A DNA stretch of 64,000 nt, taken from Phil1 sp964487565 (GTDB lineage Bacteria > Bacillota > Clostridia > Christensenellales > CAG-138). The stretch is taken from positions 23,467-87,466 of the forward strand of contig CAZARN010000008.1 of assembly GCA_964487565.1 (NCBI GenBank), read 5' to 3'. Both the position numbers and the translations under genes were made by a program. Shown one piece after another: positions 33,767 to 43,125 of this stretch (position 1 is the first letter of the stretch; every line of letters starts with the position of its first letter). Below the pieces are notes generated by a model. The model had not been told where the DNA came from. It searched no databases and worked only from the letters and a program-made list of their open reading frames with translations.

Positions 33767-36358
33767 ATGAACATGAACAAACTGACGCAGCGTTCCCTTG
33801 AGGCGATACAATCCGCCCAGTCGATCGCTTCCGAGCATAATAATCAGCAGCTCGACGAAGAACATCTTCTTCTCGCGCTGTTAACGCAGGAGGATTCGCT
33901 CGCCGCGGCGCTTTTGACGCGCATGGGCAAGGATCCGGCCGCGTTCGTTTCATCCGTTGAAGACGCCGTTGAAAAGCTGCCGCAGGTGACAGGCTCCGGC
34001 CGGGAGGCGGACAGGATATATGTCACGCCTCAGCTCGACCGCGCGCTTGCCGAGGCTGAAAAGGAAGCCGCGCGCATGAAGGATGAATACACGAGCGTGG
34101 AGCATCTTTTCATAGGCATGATAGACGCGCCCAACGACGCCGTTAAACGTCTTTTCAAGGAATCGGGCATCGAAAAGAACGCTTTTCTCGCGGCGCTCGA
34201 GGAGGTGCGCGGCGGCGCGCGCGTGACGACGGATTCGCCCGAAGGCACATATGACGCGCTCGGCAAATACGCGCAGGATCTTGTTGAGCTTGCGCGGCGC
34301 GGCAAGCTTGATCCCGTGATCGGCCGCGATGAGGAAGTGCGGAACGTGATCCGCATCCTCTCGCGCAAAACGAAAAACAACCCTGTTCTCATCGGCGAAC
34401 CGGGCGTTGGCAAAACCGCGATCGCGGAGGGACTCGCCCAAAGGATCGTGCGCGGGGACGTCCCCGCAACGCTCAAGGAACGCAGGATATTTTCGCTTGA
34501 CATGGGCGCTCTCATCGCCGGCGCAAAATTCCGCGGCGAATTTGAGGAAAGGCTGAAAGCTGTGCTCACCGAGGTCAAGCGCAGCGAAGGAAAGATCATC
34601 CTTTTCATCGACGAGCTGCACAACATCGTCGGCGCGGGAAAAACGGAAGGCAGCATGGACGCAGGCAATCTTTTGAAGCCCATGCTTGCAAGGGGCGAGC
34701 TGCACTGCATCGGCGCGACAACGCTTGACGAATACCGCAAGTATATTGAAAAGGACGCCGCCCTTTCAAGGCGTTTCCAGCCTGTGATGGTCGACGAGCC
34801 GACGGTCGAGGACACGATATCGATACTTCGCGGCCTCAAGGAGCGCTACGAGGTGTTCCATGGCGTGAAGATCAACGATACCGCGCTGATCGCCGCCGCG
34901 ACCCTCTCCCACAGGTATATTTCCGACAGGTTCCTTCCGGACAAGGCGATCGACCTTGTGGATGAGGCCTGCGCCATGATACGCACGGAGATGGATTCCA
35001 TGCCCGCGGAGCTTGACGAGATGAGCCGCCGCATAATGCAGCTCGAGATCGAGGAGGCGGCGCTCGCCAAGGAGAGCGACAAACTTTCCGCCGAACACCT
35101 GAGCGAAATCAGGAAAAGCCTTGCCGAGCAGCGCGAGCGTTTCGGCACCCTCAAGGCCAAATGGGAAACCGAAAAGGACGCGATCAAAAACGTGCGCAGC
35201 CTGCGCGAGCAGATAGAATCGCTCAACGCCGACATGGAAAAGGCGGAGCGCGAATATGATCTCAACCGCGCGGCTGAGATAAAATACGGCAAGCTGCCAA
35301 AGCTCAGGGAGCAGCTTGAAGCGGCCGAAAAAGCCTCCGAGGAGGGCAAGGCCTCAGGTCTGCTGCGCGACAGGGTAACGGAGGAGGAGATCTCCCGCAT
35401 CGTTTCCCGCTGGACGGGGATACCTGTCGCGAAGCTTGTCGAGGGCGAACGCGAGAAGCTTTTGAACCTTGAAAGCATTTTGCATGAGCGCGTGATCGGA
35501 CAGGATGAGGCTGTGCGCACGGTATCCGACGCGATACTGCGCACGCGCGCCGGCCTGAAGGATCCCAACAAACCCATCGGCAGCTTCCTTTTCCTCGGCC
35601 CGACAGGCGTTGGCAAGACGGAGCTTGCAAAGGCGCTTGCAGCAGCGCTCTTTGACGACGAGGCCAACATGGTGCGCATCGACATGAGCGAGTATATGGA
35701 GAAATACTCCGTCTCCCGCCTGATCGGAGCGCCTCCGGGCTATGTGGGATATGACGAGGGCGGTCAGCTTACGGAAGCTGTGCGCCGCAAGCCTTATTGC
35801 GTGGTTCTCTTTGACGAGATCGAAAAGGCGCATCCGGATGTGTTCAACGTTTTGCTTCAGGTGCTCGACGACGGTCGTCTGACCGATTCGCAGGGGCGCA
35901 CGGTCGACTTCAAAAACACGGTCATCGTGATGACGAGCAACCTTGGCAGCCAGTACATCCTCGAGGGAATAAAGGACGGCGCGATAACCGACGACGCCAA
36001 GGATCGCGTCGGCAGGTTGCTCAAGGAAAGCTTCCGGCCGGAATTCCTCAACAGGATAGATGATATCGTGTTTTACAAACCGCTTGAGCGCGCAGAAATT
36101 TACAGGATAATGGATCTGCTGCTCAACGAGATGAGGAAGCGCCTTGCGGAGCGCAGGCTGTCCGTAACATTGACAGAGGACGCAAAGCAATATCTTGCGG
36201 ACGCGGGTTACGATCCGCTTTACGGTGCAAGGCCCCTCAAGAGGCTCCTGCAGGCGAAGCTTGAAACGCTGCTTGCAAGAAGGATAATCGAGACCGACCC
36301 CGAACCCGACACCGTGTTCACGGTGGACTATGACGGAGAAAAGCTTTTTGTAAAATGA
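33767..36358 (+). CDS. clpB: ATP-dependent disaggregase ClpB
   Basis: 863-aa Hsp100 chaperone, full length. It has an N-terminal Clp_N domain (residues ~5-145), a first AAA module with GEPGVGKTA and FIDELHNIVGAG, a long coiled-coil middle domain (residues ~405-525), then a second AAA module with GPTGVGKTE, VVLFDEIEKAHPDVFN and a C-terminal D2-small domain. The long middle domain identifies ClpB rather than ClpC, and no ClpP-binding IGF loop was noted. It resolves protein aggregates together with DnaK; a DnaK gene lies at 60.4-62.1 kb. GGGAGG precedes the start. Confidence 0.96.
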   Translation: MNMNKLTQRSLEAIQSAQSIASEHNNQQLDEEHLLLALLTQEDSLAAALLTRMGKDPAAFVSSVEDAVEKLPQVTGSGREADRIYVTPQLDRALAEAEKEAARMKDEYTSVEHLFIGMIDAPNDAVKRLFKESGIEKNAFLAALEEVRGGARVTTDSPEGTYDALGKYAQDLVELARRGKLDPVIGRDEEVRNVIRILSRKTKNNPVLIGEPGVGKTAIAEGLAQRIVRGDVPATLKERRIFSLDMGALIAGAKFRGEFEERLKAVLTEVKRSEGKIILFIDELHNIVGAGKTEGSMDAGNLLKPMLARGELHCIGATTLDEYRKYIEKDAALSRRFQPVMVDEPTVEDTISILRGLKERYEVFHGVKINDTALIAAATLSHRYISDRFLPDKAIDLVDEACAMIRTEMDSMPAELDEMSRRIMQLEIEEAALAKESDKLSAEHLSEIRKSLAEQRERFGTLKAKWETEKDAIKNVRSLREQIESLNADMEKAEREYDLNRAAEIKYGKLPKLREQLEAAEKASEEGKASGLLRDRVTEEEISRIVSRWTGIPVAKLVEGEREKLLNLESILHERVIGQDEAVRTVSDAILRTRAGLKDPNKPIGSFLFLGPTGVGKTELAKALAAALFDDEANMVRIDMSEYMEKYSVSRLIGAPPGYVGYDEGGQLTEAVRRKPYCVVLFDEIEKAHPDVFNVLLQVLDDGRLTDSQGRTVDFKNTVIVMTSNLGSQYILEGIKDGAITDDAKDRVGRLLKESFRPEFLNRIDDIVFYKPLERAEIYRIMDLLLNEMRKRLAERRLSVTLTEDAKQYLADAGYDPLYGARPLKRLLQAKLETLLARRIIETDPEPDTVFTVDYDGEKLFVK

Positions 36359-36373
36359 TCCCTGTATGACAGA

Positions 36374-36408
36374 AGGGCCGCGGCAGACATGTTGCCGCGG
36401 CCCTTTTA
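36374..36408. terminator. clpB terminator
   Basis: Perfect 12-bp stem AGGGCCGCGGCA / TGCCGCGGCCCT with a 6-base loop and TTTT. It stands between convergent clpB and the MATE gene. Confidence 0.92.
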
Positions 36409-36426
36409 TTCATGCGTGTTCACCGC

Positions 36427-37863
36427 TCACTGCACCCCTGTGCCCGCGCCGTTATCAGCACCGGTTTCGGCTTCGGCCTCGGCCTCGGCTTCCGCCGTGG
36501 GGTCGCCGCCGTCCGCAGCGGGTTTCATGCCGCGCACAAGCGGGCTCCTCAAATAGCATATGCTCATCAGCAGACTGCACATCACCCAGCCCATCGGATA
36601 GGCGAGTGCAACGCTTATAAACCCGCCGCCGAGCAGCTTCGTGACATACAGATATATTTGACGGAACGCGACGAAGGAGACAAGCATAACGATCATCGGC
36701 GTCTTCGCCCGTCCGATGCCACGCAGCGCCCCGGCGAATATCTGATTGAAGCAGACCGTCACATAAAACGGCGCGATCAGAGCGATAAAGCGTTCGCCGT
36801 AGCTGATGACGGACTGATCGTTAGTGAAAAGAGCGACCATCGACTTTCTGAAAATGATAAGAAGCACGCAAAGCGTGGCTGTTATCGCCGTGGACATCAT
36901 TACCGCCTGTTTTACGCCGTCCCGTGCGCGCTGCAATTTTTTCGCCCCGATATTCTGACCCACGAATGTTGTTGACGCCATCGCGATGCTCTGCACGGGT
37001 ATCAGCACATAAATATCAAGCTTGTTATAGCTCGACCAGCCCGCCATACAGTCCGAACCGAAGCCGTTGATATATGACTGCACGAATACGTTTGAAAACG
37101 ACGTCAGCGCCTGCTGAACGCCCGAAGGAAGACCTATGGCCAGGATCTGTTTGAGTATTGGGCCTTTCACGGTGAGCTTGTTCCAATGGATGGCATACGG
37201 CGCATCCGAGCGCGTGAGCACATACAGCACAAGAATCGCCGAAAGGGCTTCGGAGAGTATGGTCGCATACGCAACGCCCGCGATATCCAGATGGAACACG
37301 ATCACAAACAAAAGGTCGAACACCACGTTCACGATCGCCGAGAAAATGAGAAAATAAAGCGGCCGCTTCGAGTCACCGACGGCGCGCAGTATGGCTGAGC
37401 CCATGTTGTATATGAAAAGCGCCGCAATGCCCTCGAAATATATCGTCAGGTATTTCTGCGCTTCCGGAAAAACGTCCTCAGGCGTATCCATCATATGAAG
37501 CATGGGTTTCACGATGAATATGCCGGCAGCGGTCGCGATGACGCTCATTATGAACGTGACAAGAATGGTCGTATGCACCGCGTCATGCAGCTTTTTATAA
37601 TCCTTTGCGCCGTAGGATTGCGAAATCACGACGCTCGCGCCGATCGACAGGCCTGAGCACAGACCCACGAGCATATTGACGATGCTGCTCGTGCTGCCGA
37701 CGGCCGCAAGGGCCTCCTTGCCGACGAACTGGCCGACGACGATCGTATCGACCGTGTTATAAAGCTGTTGGAACAAAAGGCCTATCGCCATCGGCACACA
37801 GAATTGAAGAAGTTGTTTCCAGATGGTGCCTTCCGTCATGTCTGCGTCGCCACGCTTTATCAT
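36427..37863 (-). CDS. MATE family efflux transporter
   Basis: 478-aa polytopic membrane protein with about 12 hydrophobic segments in two halves. It begins with the typical EGTIWKQLLQFCVPMAIGLLF-like half-motif, followed by NTVDTIVVGQFVGKEALAAVG and, in the second half, GLPSGVQQALTSFSNVFVQ. It should export drugs or metabolites using Na+ or H+. The last ~35 residues are an unusual Ala/Glu/Gly repeat tail. The start at 37863 has GGGGGAT upstream; an internal ATG 8 codons later is an alternative. Confidence 0.92.
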   Translation of the reverse strand: MIKRGDADMTEGTIWKQLLQFCVPMAIGLLFQQLYNTVDTIVVGQFVGKEALAAVGSTSSIVNMLVGLCSGLSIGASVVISQSYGAKDYKKLHDAVHTTILVTFIMSVIATAAGIFIVKPMLHMMDTPEDVFPEAQKYLTIYFEGIAALFIYNMGSAILRAVGDSKRPLYFLIFSAIVNVVFDLLFVIVFHLDIAGVAYATILSEALSAILVLYVLTRSDAPYAIHWNKLTVKGPILKQILAIGLPSGVQQALTSFSNVFVQSYINGFGSDCMAGWSSYNKLDIYVLIPVQSIAMASTTFVGQNIGAKKLQRARDGVKQAVMMSTAITATLCVLLIIFRKSMVALFTNDQSVISYGERFIALIAPFYVTVCFNQIFAGALRGIGRAKTPMIVMLVSFVAFRQIYLYVTKLLGGGFISVALAYPMGWVMCSLLMSICYLRSPLVRGMKPAADGGDPTAEAEAEAEAETGADNGAGTGVQ

Positions 37864-38253
37864 CTGTAATATCCCCCGTGAGATATCCTCACCTAAGTAA
37901 TCATATCACAACCCGTTGCAATGTCAAATTCAAGCGCCAGCGCCGTCAGTGCCCCAGACGCCTCAATCGTGCGCGGCAGGCGCGCGATCCATGCCAAAAT
38001 GACGCATATATCCCCAAAATAGGTAATTATTTGATCGCGGCTCTGTATTTCGCGCCTGTATTATTGTATAATCACAGCATAACAGCCGCCTCAGGCGCAT
38101 CAGCATCATTCATCCGATGATTCCGCGTCCACCGCGGCTGTTTGCGTACTCAACGGCAGTCCCGCCGCGCAGTAAAACACGGGATCTGCGCGACAGCGTC
38201 ACACAGGAGCGGCGTCATCCGGCGCCGGAACAACTTCTCCAAGGAGGAAAAAA
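37864..38253. other. Intergenic region without recognised gene
   Basis: About 390 bases between divergent MATE and M20 genes. A TATAAT box at 38066-38071 faces the M20 gene, which would give a 180-base GC-rich leader with several possible stems; no known riboswitch was recognised. Confidence 0.4.
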
Positions 38254-39576
38254 ATGATCGACGAAAAAAATGAATTTTACGCTTCAAAACTTGCTTCGCT
38301 AATAAAATGCGAGACCGTATCCGTGCCGGGCGAGGAAAACGCAGAGAAGTTTCTCCGTTTCCACGAAGTGCTTGCGGATTCCTTCCCGCACCTTTTCGCC
38401 GTGTGTGAGAAGACCGTTGTGGGCGCAAGCCTGCTGCTGCGCTGGAAGGGTTCCGACCCCACCGCCATGCCCATCCTCCTGATGAGCCACATGGATGTTG
38501 TCGACGCCGCCGGGGAATGGACGTATCCTCCGTTTTCCGGCGAGATACACGACGGCAGGCTTTGGGGACGCGGAACGCTTGACACGAAGGGCAGCCTTTT
38601 TGCCATGCTGCAAGCGGCTGAGGAGCTTATTGAAGAGGGTTTTGTCCCCGTGCGCGACATATACTTTGAAAGCGCCTCAACGGAAGAGACGGACGGCTCC
38701 GGCGCTGACGCGATATCAAAGCTGCTTGAGCAGAAGAAGCTGCGCTTCTACATGACGCTTGACGAGGGCGGCATGATCCTGCATGACCCGATCGGCGGGG
38801 CAGACGGTGATTTTGCGATGATAGGCGTCGGCGAGAAGGGCTGCGCGGACATAAAATTCATCGCGCGCTCCAACGGCGGCCACGCCTCCATGCCCGGCAA
38901 AAACACGCCGCTTGTGCGGCTTGGCAGATTCGTTGCCGCCGCGGACAGGGCAAAGCTTTTCAGCGTGAAGATGTCCCCGGTCGTGCGTGAGATGCTGCGC
39001 CGCATGGCGCCCACGATGAAGGGACCGATGCGCTTCCTCTGTGCGAACGTGAAGCTCTTCCATCCGCTGATGGCGGCTGTCATGCCCGGATTGTCCAACG
39101 CGGCCGGCGCGCTTTTGAAGACCACGCTTGCGTTCACGATGTGCAGCGGCTCCGAGGGTACGAACGTTTTGCCGCAGGAAGCCTGGGTCATTGGCAACAT
39201 GCGGTTTTCGCACCATCAGGGCGGCGAGAATTCGATTGAAGCCGTGCGCAAGCTTGCTGCGAAGTTCGGCGTTGAAACGCAGGTGCTCGATCCCGGTTTT
39301 CAAAGCACGGTGACGGATTTCAACGGCGAACCCTTCCACCTTGTCGAGCGCGCTGTGGCGGGGGTGTTCCCCGGCGTGCGCAGCGTCCCGTATATCATGA
39401 CCGGAGCAAGCGACAGCAGATACTTCTCCCGCGTTTCGGATTCGTGTCTGCGCTTCGCGCCCTTCCCCATCGACGACGCGCAGCTTGCAAGCATGCACGG
39501 GCTAGATGAAAACGTGACCGTTGAAACGCTTTCCGGCGCGGTGGATTTCTTCAGATTTATAATCACGGAGGCATAA
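38254..39576 (+). CDS. M20 family carboxypeptidase/dipeptidase
   Basis: 440-aa di-zinc peptidase of the PM20D1/carboxypeptidase S-like group. Metal and catalytic motifs are LLMSHMDVVDA, LWGRGTLDTKG and ESASTEETDGSGA; the dimerisation domain begins at GGHASMPGKNTPL, and the last ligand histidine is in LASMHGLDENV. No signal peptide, so cytoplasmic. AAGGAGGAAAAAA precedes the ATG. It is followed two bases later by a YfcC transporter gene, so peptide or N-acyl-amino-acid uptake and hydrolysis are probably coupled. Confidence 0.9.
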   Translation: MIDEKNEFYASKLASLIKCETVSVPGEENAEKFLRFHEVLADSFPHLFAVCEKTVVGASLLLRWKGSDPTAMPILLMSHMDVVDAAGEWTYPPFSGEIHDGRLWGRGTLDTKGSLFAMLQAAEELIEEGFVPVRDIYFESASTEETDGSGADAISKLLEQKKLRFYMTLDEGGMILHDPIGGADGDFAMIGVGEKGCADIKFIARSNGGHASMPGKNTPLVRLGRFVAAADRAKLFSVKMSPVVREMLRRMAPTMKGPMRFLCANVKLFHPLMAAVMPGLSNAAGALLKTTLAFTMCSGSEGTNVLPQEAWVIGNMRFSHHQGGENSIEAVRKLAAKFGVETQVLDPGFQSTVTDFNGEPFHLVERAVAGVFPGVRSVPYIMTGASDSRYFSRVSDSCLRFAPFPIDDAQLASMHGLDENVTVETLSGAVDFFRFIITEA

Positions 39577-39578
39577 AT

Positions 39579-40982
39579 ATGGAAAACCAAAAGAAAGGGC
39601 TCAACATCAGCGTCCGCTCCTTCATCACGGCGACGGCCGTCATATTCGCGCTCATGATCCTGACCTATGCGCTCACCTTCATCATCCCCGGCGGCGAATA
39701 CGCGCGCGCGCGCGACGAGGCCGGCAACACGGTGATCGATACGCAGGCCGGCTTCAAAAACATCGAGGGCGGTATTCCGTTTTACAAATGGATCCTTTCG
39801 CCGTTCCTCGTGCTAGGCGCGGAAGGCGGCGGCGCGATAATCGCCGTCGTGATATTCCTGCTTGTCATCGGCGGCGTGTTCAACAGCCTCGAAAAGTGCG
39901 GCCTCATGCAATACATGCTCTCGCGCATCGTGCACCGTTTCGGCGGCGCGCGATACAGGCTCATGGCGGTCGTCGTGTTCTTTTTCATGGCGATGGGCGC
40001 GTTCATCGGCTCCTTCGAGGAATGCGTGCCCCTTGTGCCAATCGTTGTGGCGATGGCAATAAGCCTCGGCTGGGACGCGATAACCGGCCTTGGGATGAGC
40101 CTGCTTGCCGTGGGCTGCGGTTTCGCATCGGGCGTATGCAACCCCTTCACGGTCGGCGTCGCGCAGGGCCTCGCGGGACTTCCCATGTTTTCCGGCGCAT
40201 GGCTGCGCACGGTGGCGTTCGTGCTTATCTATGCGCTTCTCATGCTCTTCCTCGTGACGCACGCAAAACACGCGGAGAAGGCGAGCGGAGGCCCGCTTGC
40301 GCGCGACGATTCCTTTGCGGCAGACAAGCGGATGGATCGTGCGCTCGCCTGTTTCGGCATAATCCTCGGTCTTGGCATACTGATCGTTCTGCTTTCGGGC
40401 TTCATCCCTGCCATTCAGGATTATACGATGATAATCGTCGCCGTCATGTTCCTTGCCGCCGGCATAACCTCTTCGCTCGTTTCCGGTATGGACGTCAAAC
40501 GGCTCCTTAAAACCTTTGCGGACGGGCTTGTGAGCATCGCGCCCGCGATCGCGATGATACTGATGGCAAGCTCCATCAAATACACGCTGACCGAAGCGCA
40601 TATACTCGACACGATCCTGCATTACGCCGTTACGGCCGCGGGCTCCATGCCGAAGTTCGCCGTCATACTGTTCATATATCTCATTGTGCTCGTGATGAAT
40701 TTCTTCATCGCCTCAGGCTCGGCCAAGGCGTTTCTGCTCATCCCGCTGATCGTTCCCATGGCGCAGCTTTTCGGCATATCGGCCCAGCTTTGCATCATGG
40801 CGTACGCATTCGGGGACGGTTTCTCCAACGTGTTCTATCCCACGAACCCCGTGCTGCTGATAAGTCTCGGTCTTGCTGACACAAGCTATGGCAAATGGAT
40901 AAAATGGAGCTGGAAGTTCCAGTTCACGAATCTTGTGATGACCGCGCTCATGCTGCTTCTCGGCCTTGCGATCGGATACTGA
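39579..40982 (+). CDS. YfcC family transporter
   Basis: 467-aa membrane protein with about 12 hydrophobic segments. Family signs are FIIPGGEYAR near the start, AMGAFIGSFEECVPLVPIVV, GFASGVCNPFTVGVAQGLAG and FFIASGSAKAFLLIPLIVPM. Relatives are annotated as C4-dicarboxylate or basic amino-acid antiporters; the substrate is not established. The ribosome binding site GGAGG lies in the last codons of the M20 gene, so translation is coupled, which makes a peptide- or amino-acid-type substrate attractive. Confidence 0.87.
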   Translation: MENQKKGLNISVRSFITATAVIFALMILTYALTFIIPGGEYARARDEAGNTVIDTQAGFKNIEGGIPFYKWILSPFLVLGAEGGGAIIAVVIFLLVIGGVFNSLEKCGLMQYMLSRIVHRFGGARYRLMAVVVFFFMAMGAFIGSFEECVPLVPIVVAMAISLGWDAITGLGMSLLAVGCGFASGVCNPFTVGVAQGLAGLPMFSGAWLRTVAFVLIYALLMLFLVTHAKHAEKASGGPLARDDSFAADKRMDRALACFGIILGLGILIVLLSGFIPAIQDYTMIIVAVMFLAAGITSSLVSGMDVKRLLKTFADGLVSIAPAIAMILMASSIKYTLTEAHILDTILHYAVTAAGSMPKFAVILFIYLIVLVMNFFIASGSAKAFLLIPLIVPMAQLFGISAQLCIMAYAFGDGFSNVFYPTNPVLLISLGLADTSYGKWIKWSWKFQFTNLVMTALMLLLGLAIGY

Positions 40983-41000
40983 GCGATATACCGGCCTCTG

Positions 41001-41699
41001 TTATTTCAGGCGTTCGTCGCCCTCATTCGCGACGTCAAACACGGTGAGTACGCCTTGCGCAACGCGGAAGCGGACATCGAGTCCCGCATACAAGAAGCCG
41101 TAAGGCATCGCGGGATCTTCCTGATAAGCCGGACGCGGGTCAAGCGCCAGCGCCGCGATGAGCGCCCGGCGTTTCTCCTGCGGCACGCCCGCGATAAGCT
41201 CCGGCGGGAACACCACCTCGAGCCTGTGATCGAAATTCTTCTCTGAAAAGCCGTTCTTCGCCTCCGGATGACATTCCGTTTGCGAAAGATACGGCTTTAT
41301 ATCGTATATCGGCGAGCCGTTCATGAGATCCGCGCCCGCCACGCGCAGCACCGTGCCCGATCCCGGTTTCGTTTCAACGCCAACGAGCGCAACGCATGAA
41401 AGCCCTATTGGGTTCGGCCTGTTCGGCGAGCGCGTTGCAAACACGCCCATGCGCGTGTTGCCGCCAAGACGCGGCGGCTTCACCATCGGTGACCATTTTT
41501 CCTGATGCACCTCTGAAAAGCCCCAGATAAGCCATATGTACGAATAATCTTCAAGCCCGCGCAGCGCGTTTGCGTCCCTGTATTCCGGCTCAAACACGAT
41601 TTCCGCCGTCTGCTCCGGCACGAGGCCGCTTTGGCGCGGTATACCGAATTTGCTCGTATAATCATTGCATATGCGCGCGATCACCTTCAGCTCTTCCAT
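41001..41699 (-). CDS. trmO: tRNA (N6-threonylcarbamoyladenosine37-N6)-methyltransferase TrmO
   Basis: 232-aa protein of the TsaA/VirR (UPF0066) family. The hallmark FATRSPNRPNPIGLSCVAL is complete, preceded by GGNTRMGVF, and followed by GADLMNGSPIYDIKPYL. It uses SAM to methylate t6A at position 37 of ANN-decoding tRNAs. The ATG at 41699 follows GGAGGTGGAGC; the longer frame adds 13 residues without a site. The C-terminal ~80 residues are the usual extension of the longer TrmO type. Confidence 0.92.
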   Translation of the reverse strand: MEELKVIARICNDYTSKFGIPRQSGLVPEQTAEIVFEPEYRDANALRGLEDYSYIWLIWGFSEVHQEKWSPMVKPPRLGGNTRMGVFATRSPNRPNPIGLSCVALVGVETKPGSGTVLRVAGADLMNGSPIYDIKPYLSQTECHPEAKNGFSEKNFDHRLEVVFPPELIAGVPQEKRRALIAALALDPRPAYQEDPAMPYGFLYAGLDVRFRVAQGVLTVFDVANEGDERLK

Positions 41700-41738
41700 G
41701 CTCCACCTCCGCTTATTAACGACCTTATTATAACACAA

Positions 41739-41767
41739 AGGGGCCGTCCTTTTTAAGGACGGCCCCT
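41739..41767 (-). terminator. Terminator downstream of the frameshifted TPR gene
   Basis: Stem AGGGGCCGTCC / GGACGGCCCCT with a short loop, followed on the minus strand by TTTGTG. It separates the TPR gene from trmO, whose TATAAT box (41729-41734 region) comes directly after it. Confidence 0.75.
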
Positions 41768-41780
41768 GTTTCAGGTTATG

Positions 41781-42400
41781 TCAGTCATGCTTTCTTCTGT
41801 GCGCCGCAAGCGCTGCGATCAGCATCAGCCCGCAAAGGATCATCAGTATGCCAAGCGCGCCCTGCGCGTCGCCAAGCTGCGCTTCCATCTGGGCGCGAAG
41901 AAGATATATCGTTCCGTCCCCGGCGTCCGCCTCAAGCGCGATGGCCTGCGTGAGACTTTCGCCGGCTTTTTTGTAATCCTCCATGAGCGCATACAGACAG
42001 CCGAGCTTTGTCCAGAGGGACGACGGAGTCTCCCCCTCCTCGCCGTTCCACATCGATATGCACTGCGCGCAGCTTTCCGCCGCGCCCTCATAATCCTCGC
42101 GCGCGATGTCTACCGACATGCGCAGATAATGATCCGCATAGTTTACGGGAGTGCGAAGATATGCGTAAAGCACGTCCGCCATGCGCGCGCTCAGCCCTTC
42201 GTTCAAATACCCGGTATTATCGCCAATATAATCCGCCGCCTGCTGTTCGGCTGCATTATTTTTTTAGCCGCACTAAAAATTATTTTGCTGGATTCTATGA
42301 GGCCTGCGGTCGCCAGCATACCGACAACCAGCACTGCTGCGACAATTCTCATCCATATTCTGCGTTTTACCGGTGTTTTCACCGGCGCAGATACTTCCAT
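41781..42400 (-). pseudogene. TPR membrane protein split by a one-base frame change
   Basis: Two minus-strand frames make one sensible protein. The first (42400-42203) has a basic start and a membrane helix (IVAAVLVVGMLATAGLI). After a run of seven A (complement of 42260-42268) the reading must move back one base to continue as AAEQQAADYIGDNTGYLNEG into TPR-like helices and a C-terminal membrane segment (ILMILCGLMLIAALAA), ending at 41781. In the first frame translation stops at 42203 after unrelated residues. This may be a real lesion, a sequencing/assembly error in the homopolymer, or slippage. Function unknown. Confidence 0.65.
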
Positions 42401-42698
42401 TCGGAATTTCTCCTGTATGAAATCATGAAAGCCGAAATATACTGAACGTTTTCGCGATACGCCGTTACGAACAAAAACGGCTCTGTTTCAGATAATGTAA
42501 TTATGACATAGTGAAGCAAGAATTTCAATATTTTGGCAGACTTAATTTTCTTACGCTCAAACGATCCTTTTTGGGATGTGCCTCAGTAGATTTTGAACGG
42601 TATTGTTTGAATTGTTGTCACATCTGCGCTCTTGCATTGAGCGCCGCAAGGTCGTAAATTATATCTGGTAAGCGAAAACGAAAAAGGGGTCTTTTTGA
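42401..42698. other. Intergenic region
   Basis: Divergent region with no gene recognised. A weak promoter for the following gene may be TTGCAT (about 42634) with TAAATT 17 bases later. Confidence 0.35.
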
Positions 42699-43121
42699 AT
42701 GGGTTTCAGGGAGCGTTTCAGGAACTTTATGCAGGGCCGATACGGTACTGATGAGTTTTCGCGCTTTCTTTCGCTCTCTGCGCTCGTGATGCTCGTGGCG
42801 GCGCTCATCATCAAGGGCGTCGGCGCGGCGACGGCCGGCTCTGTCATCTGGTGGATAGCGCTCGCCGTGATAATCGTCAGCTATTATCGTATGTTCTCCA
42901 GAAACGTTTCCCGCCGGTATGCGGAAAACGTGAAATATCTCGCTTTGCGCGACAGGATAAAGGGCTTGTCGAGGCGGGAGATAAACCACTTGAAGCAGTT
43001 GAGGACGCACCGCTTTTTCCGTTGTCCCGGGTGCTCGCAGCGCGTGCGCATTCCGCGCGGCAAAGGCCGCATACGCATCGTCTGTCCCAAATGCGGCACG
43101 GCGTTCGTGCGCAGGAGCTGA
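42699..43121 (+). CDS. Two-helix membrane protein with C-terminal zinc ribbon
   Basis: 140-aa protein. A basic N-terminus (FRERFRNFMQGRYGTDEFSRFL) leads to two membrane helices (about residues 28-45 and 48-63), a short helical linker, and a zinc ribbon FFRCPGCSQRVRIPRGKGRIRIVCPKCG. It is clearly paralogous to the gene at 59911-60360: the same GNDAFSRFL-type start, WWIALA helix and RxPRGKGRI ribbon. Clostridial proteins of this type are uncharacterised. It heads a three-gene run with DUF5685 and a DnaJ-domain protein. Confidence 0.82.
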   Translation: MGFRERFRNFMQGRYGTDEFSRFLSLSALVMLVAALIIKGVGAATAGSVIWWIALAVIIVSYYRMFSRNVSRRYAENVKYLALRDRIKGLSRREINHLKQLRTHRFFRCPGCSQRVRIPRGKGRIRIVCPKCGTAFVRRS

Positions 43122-43125
43122 CGGG

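Noticed and set aside
35354..36190. Minus-strand open frame of 278 codons
   Set aside because: Antisense to the second AAA module of clpB; no start site and no sensible protein.
41781..42400. Programmed -1 frameshift as the sole explanation
   Set aside because: The A7 run is not a canonical X_XXY_YYZ heptamer in the needed frame, and no downstream stimulatory stem was identified; a homopolymer error or real lesion is at least as likely.
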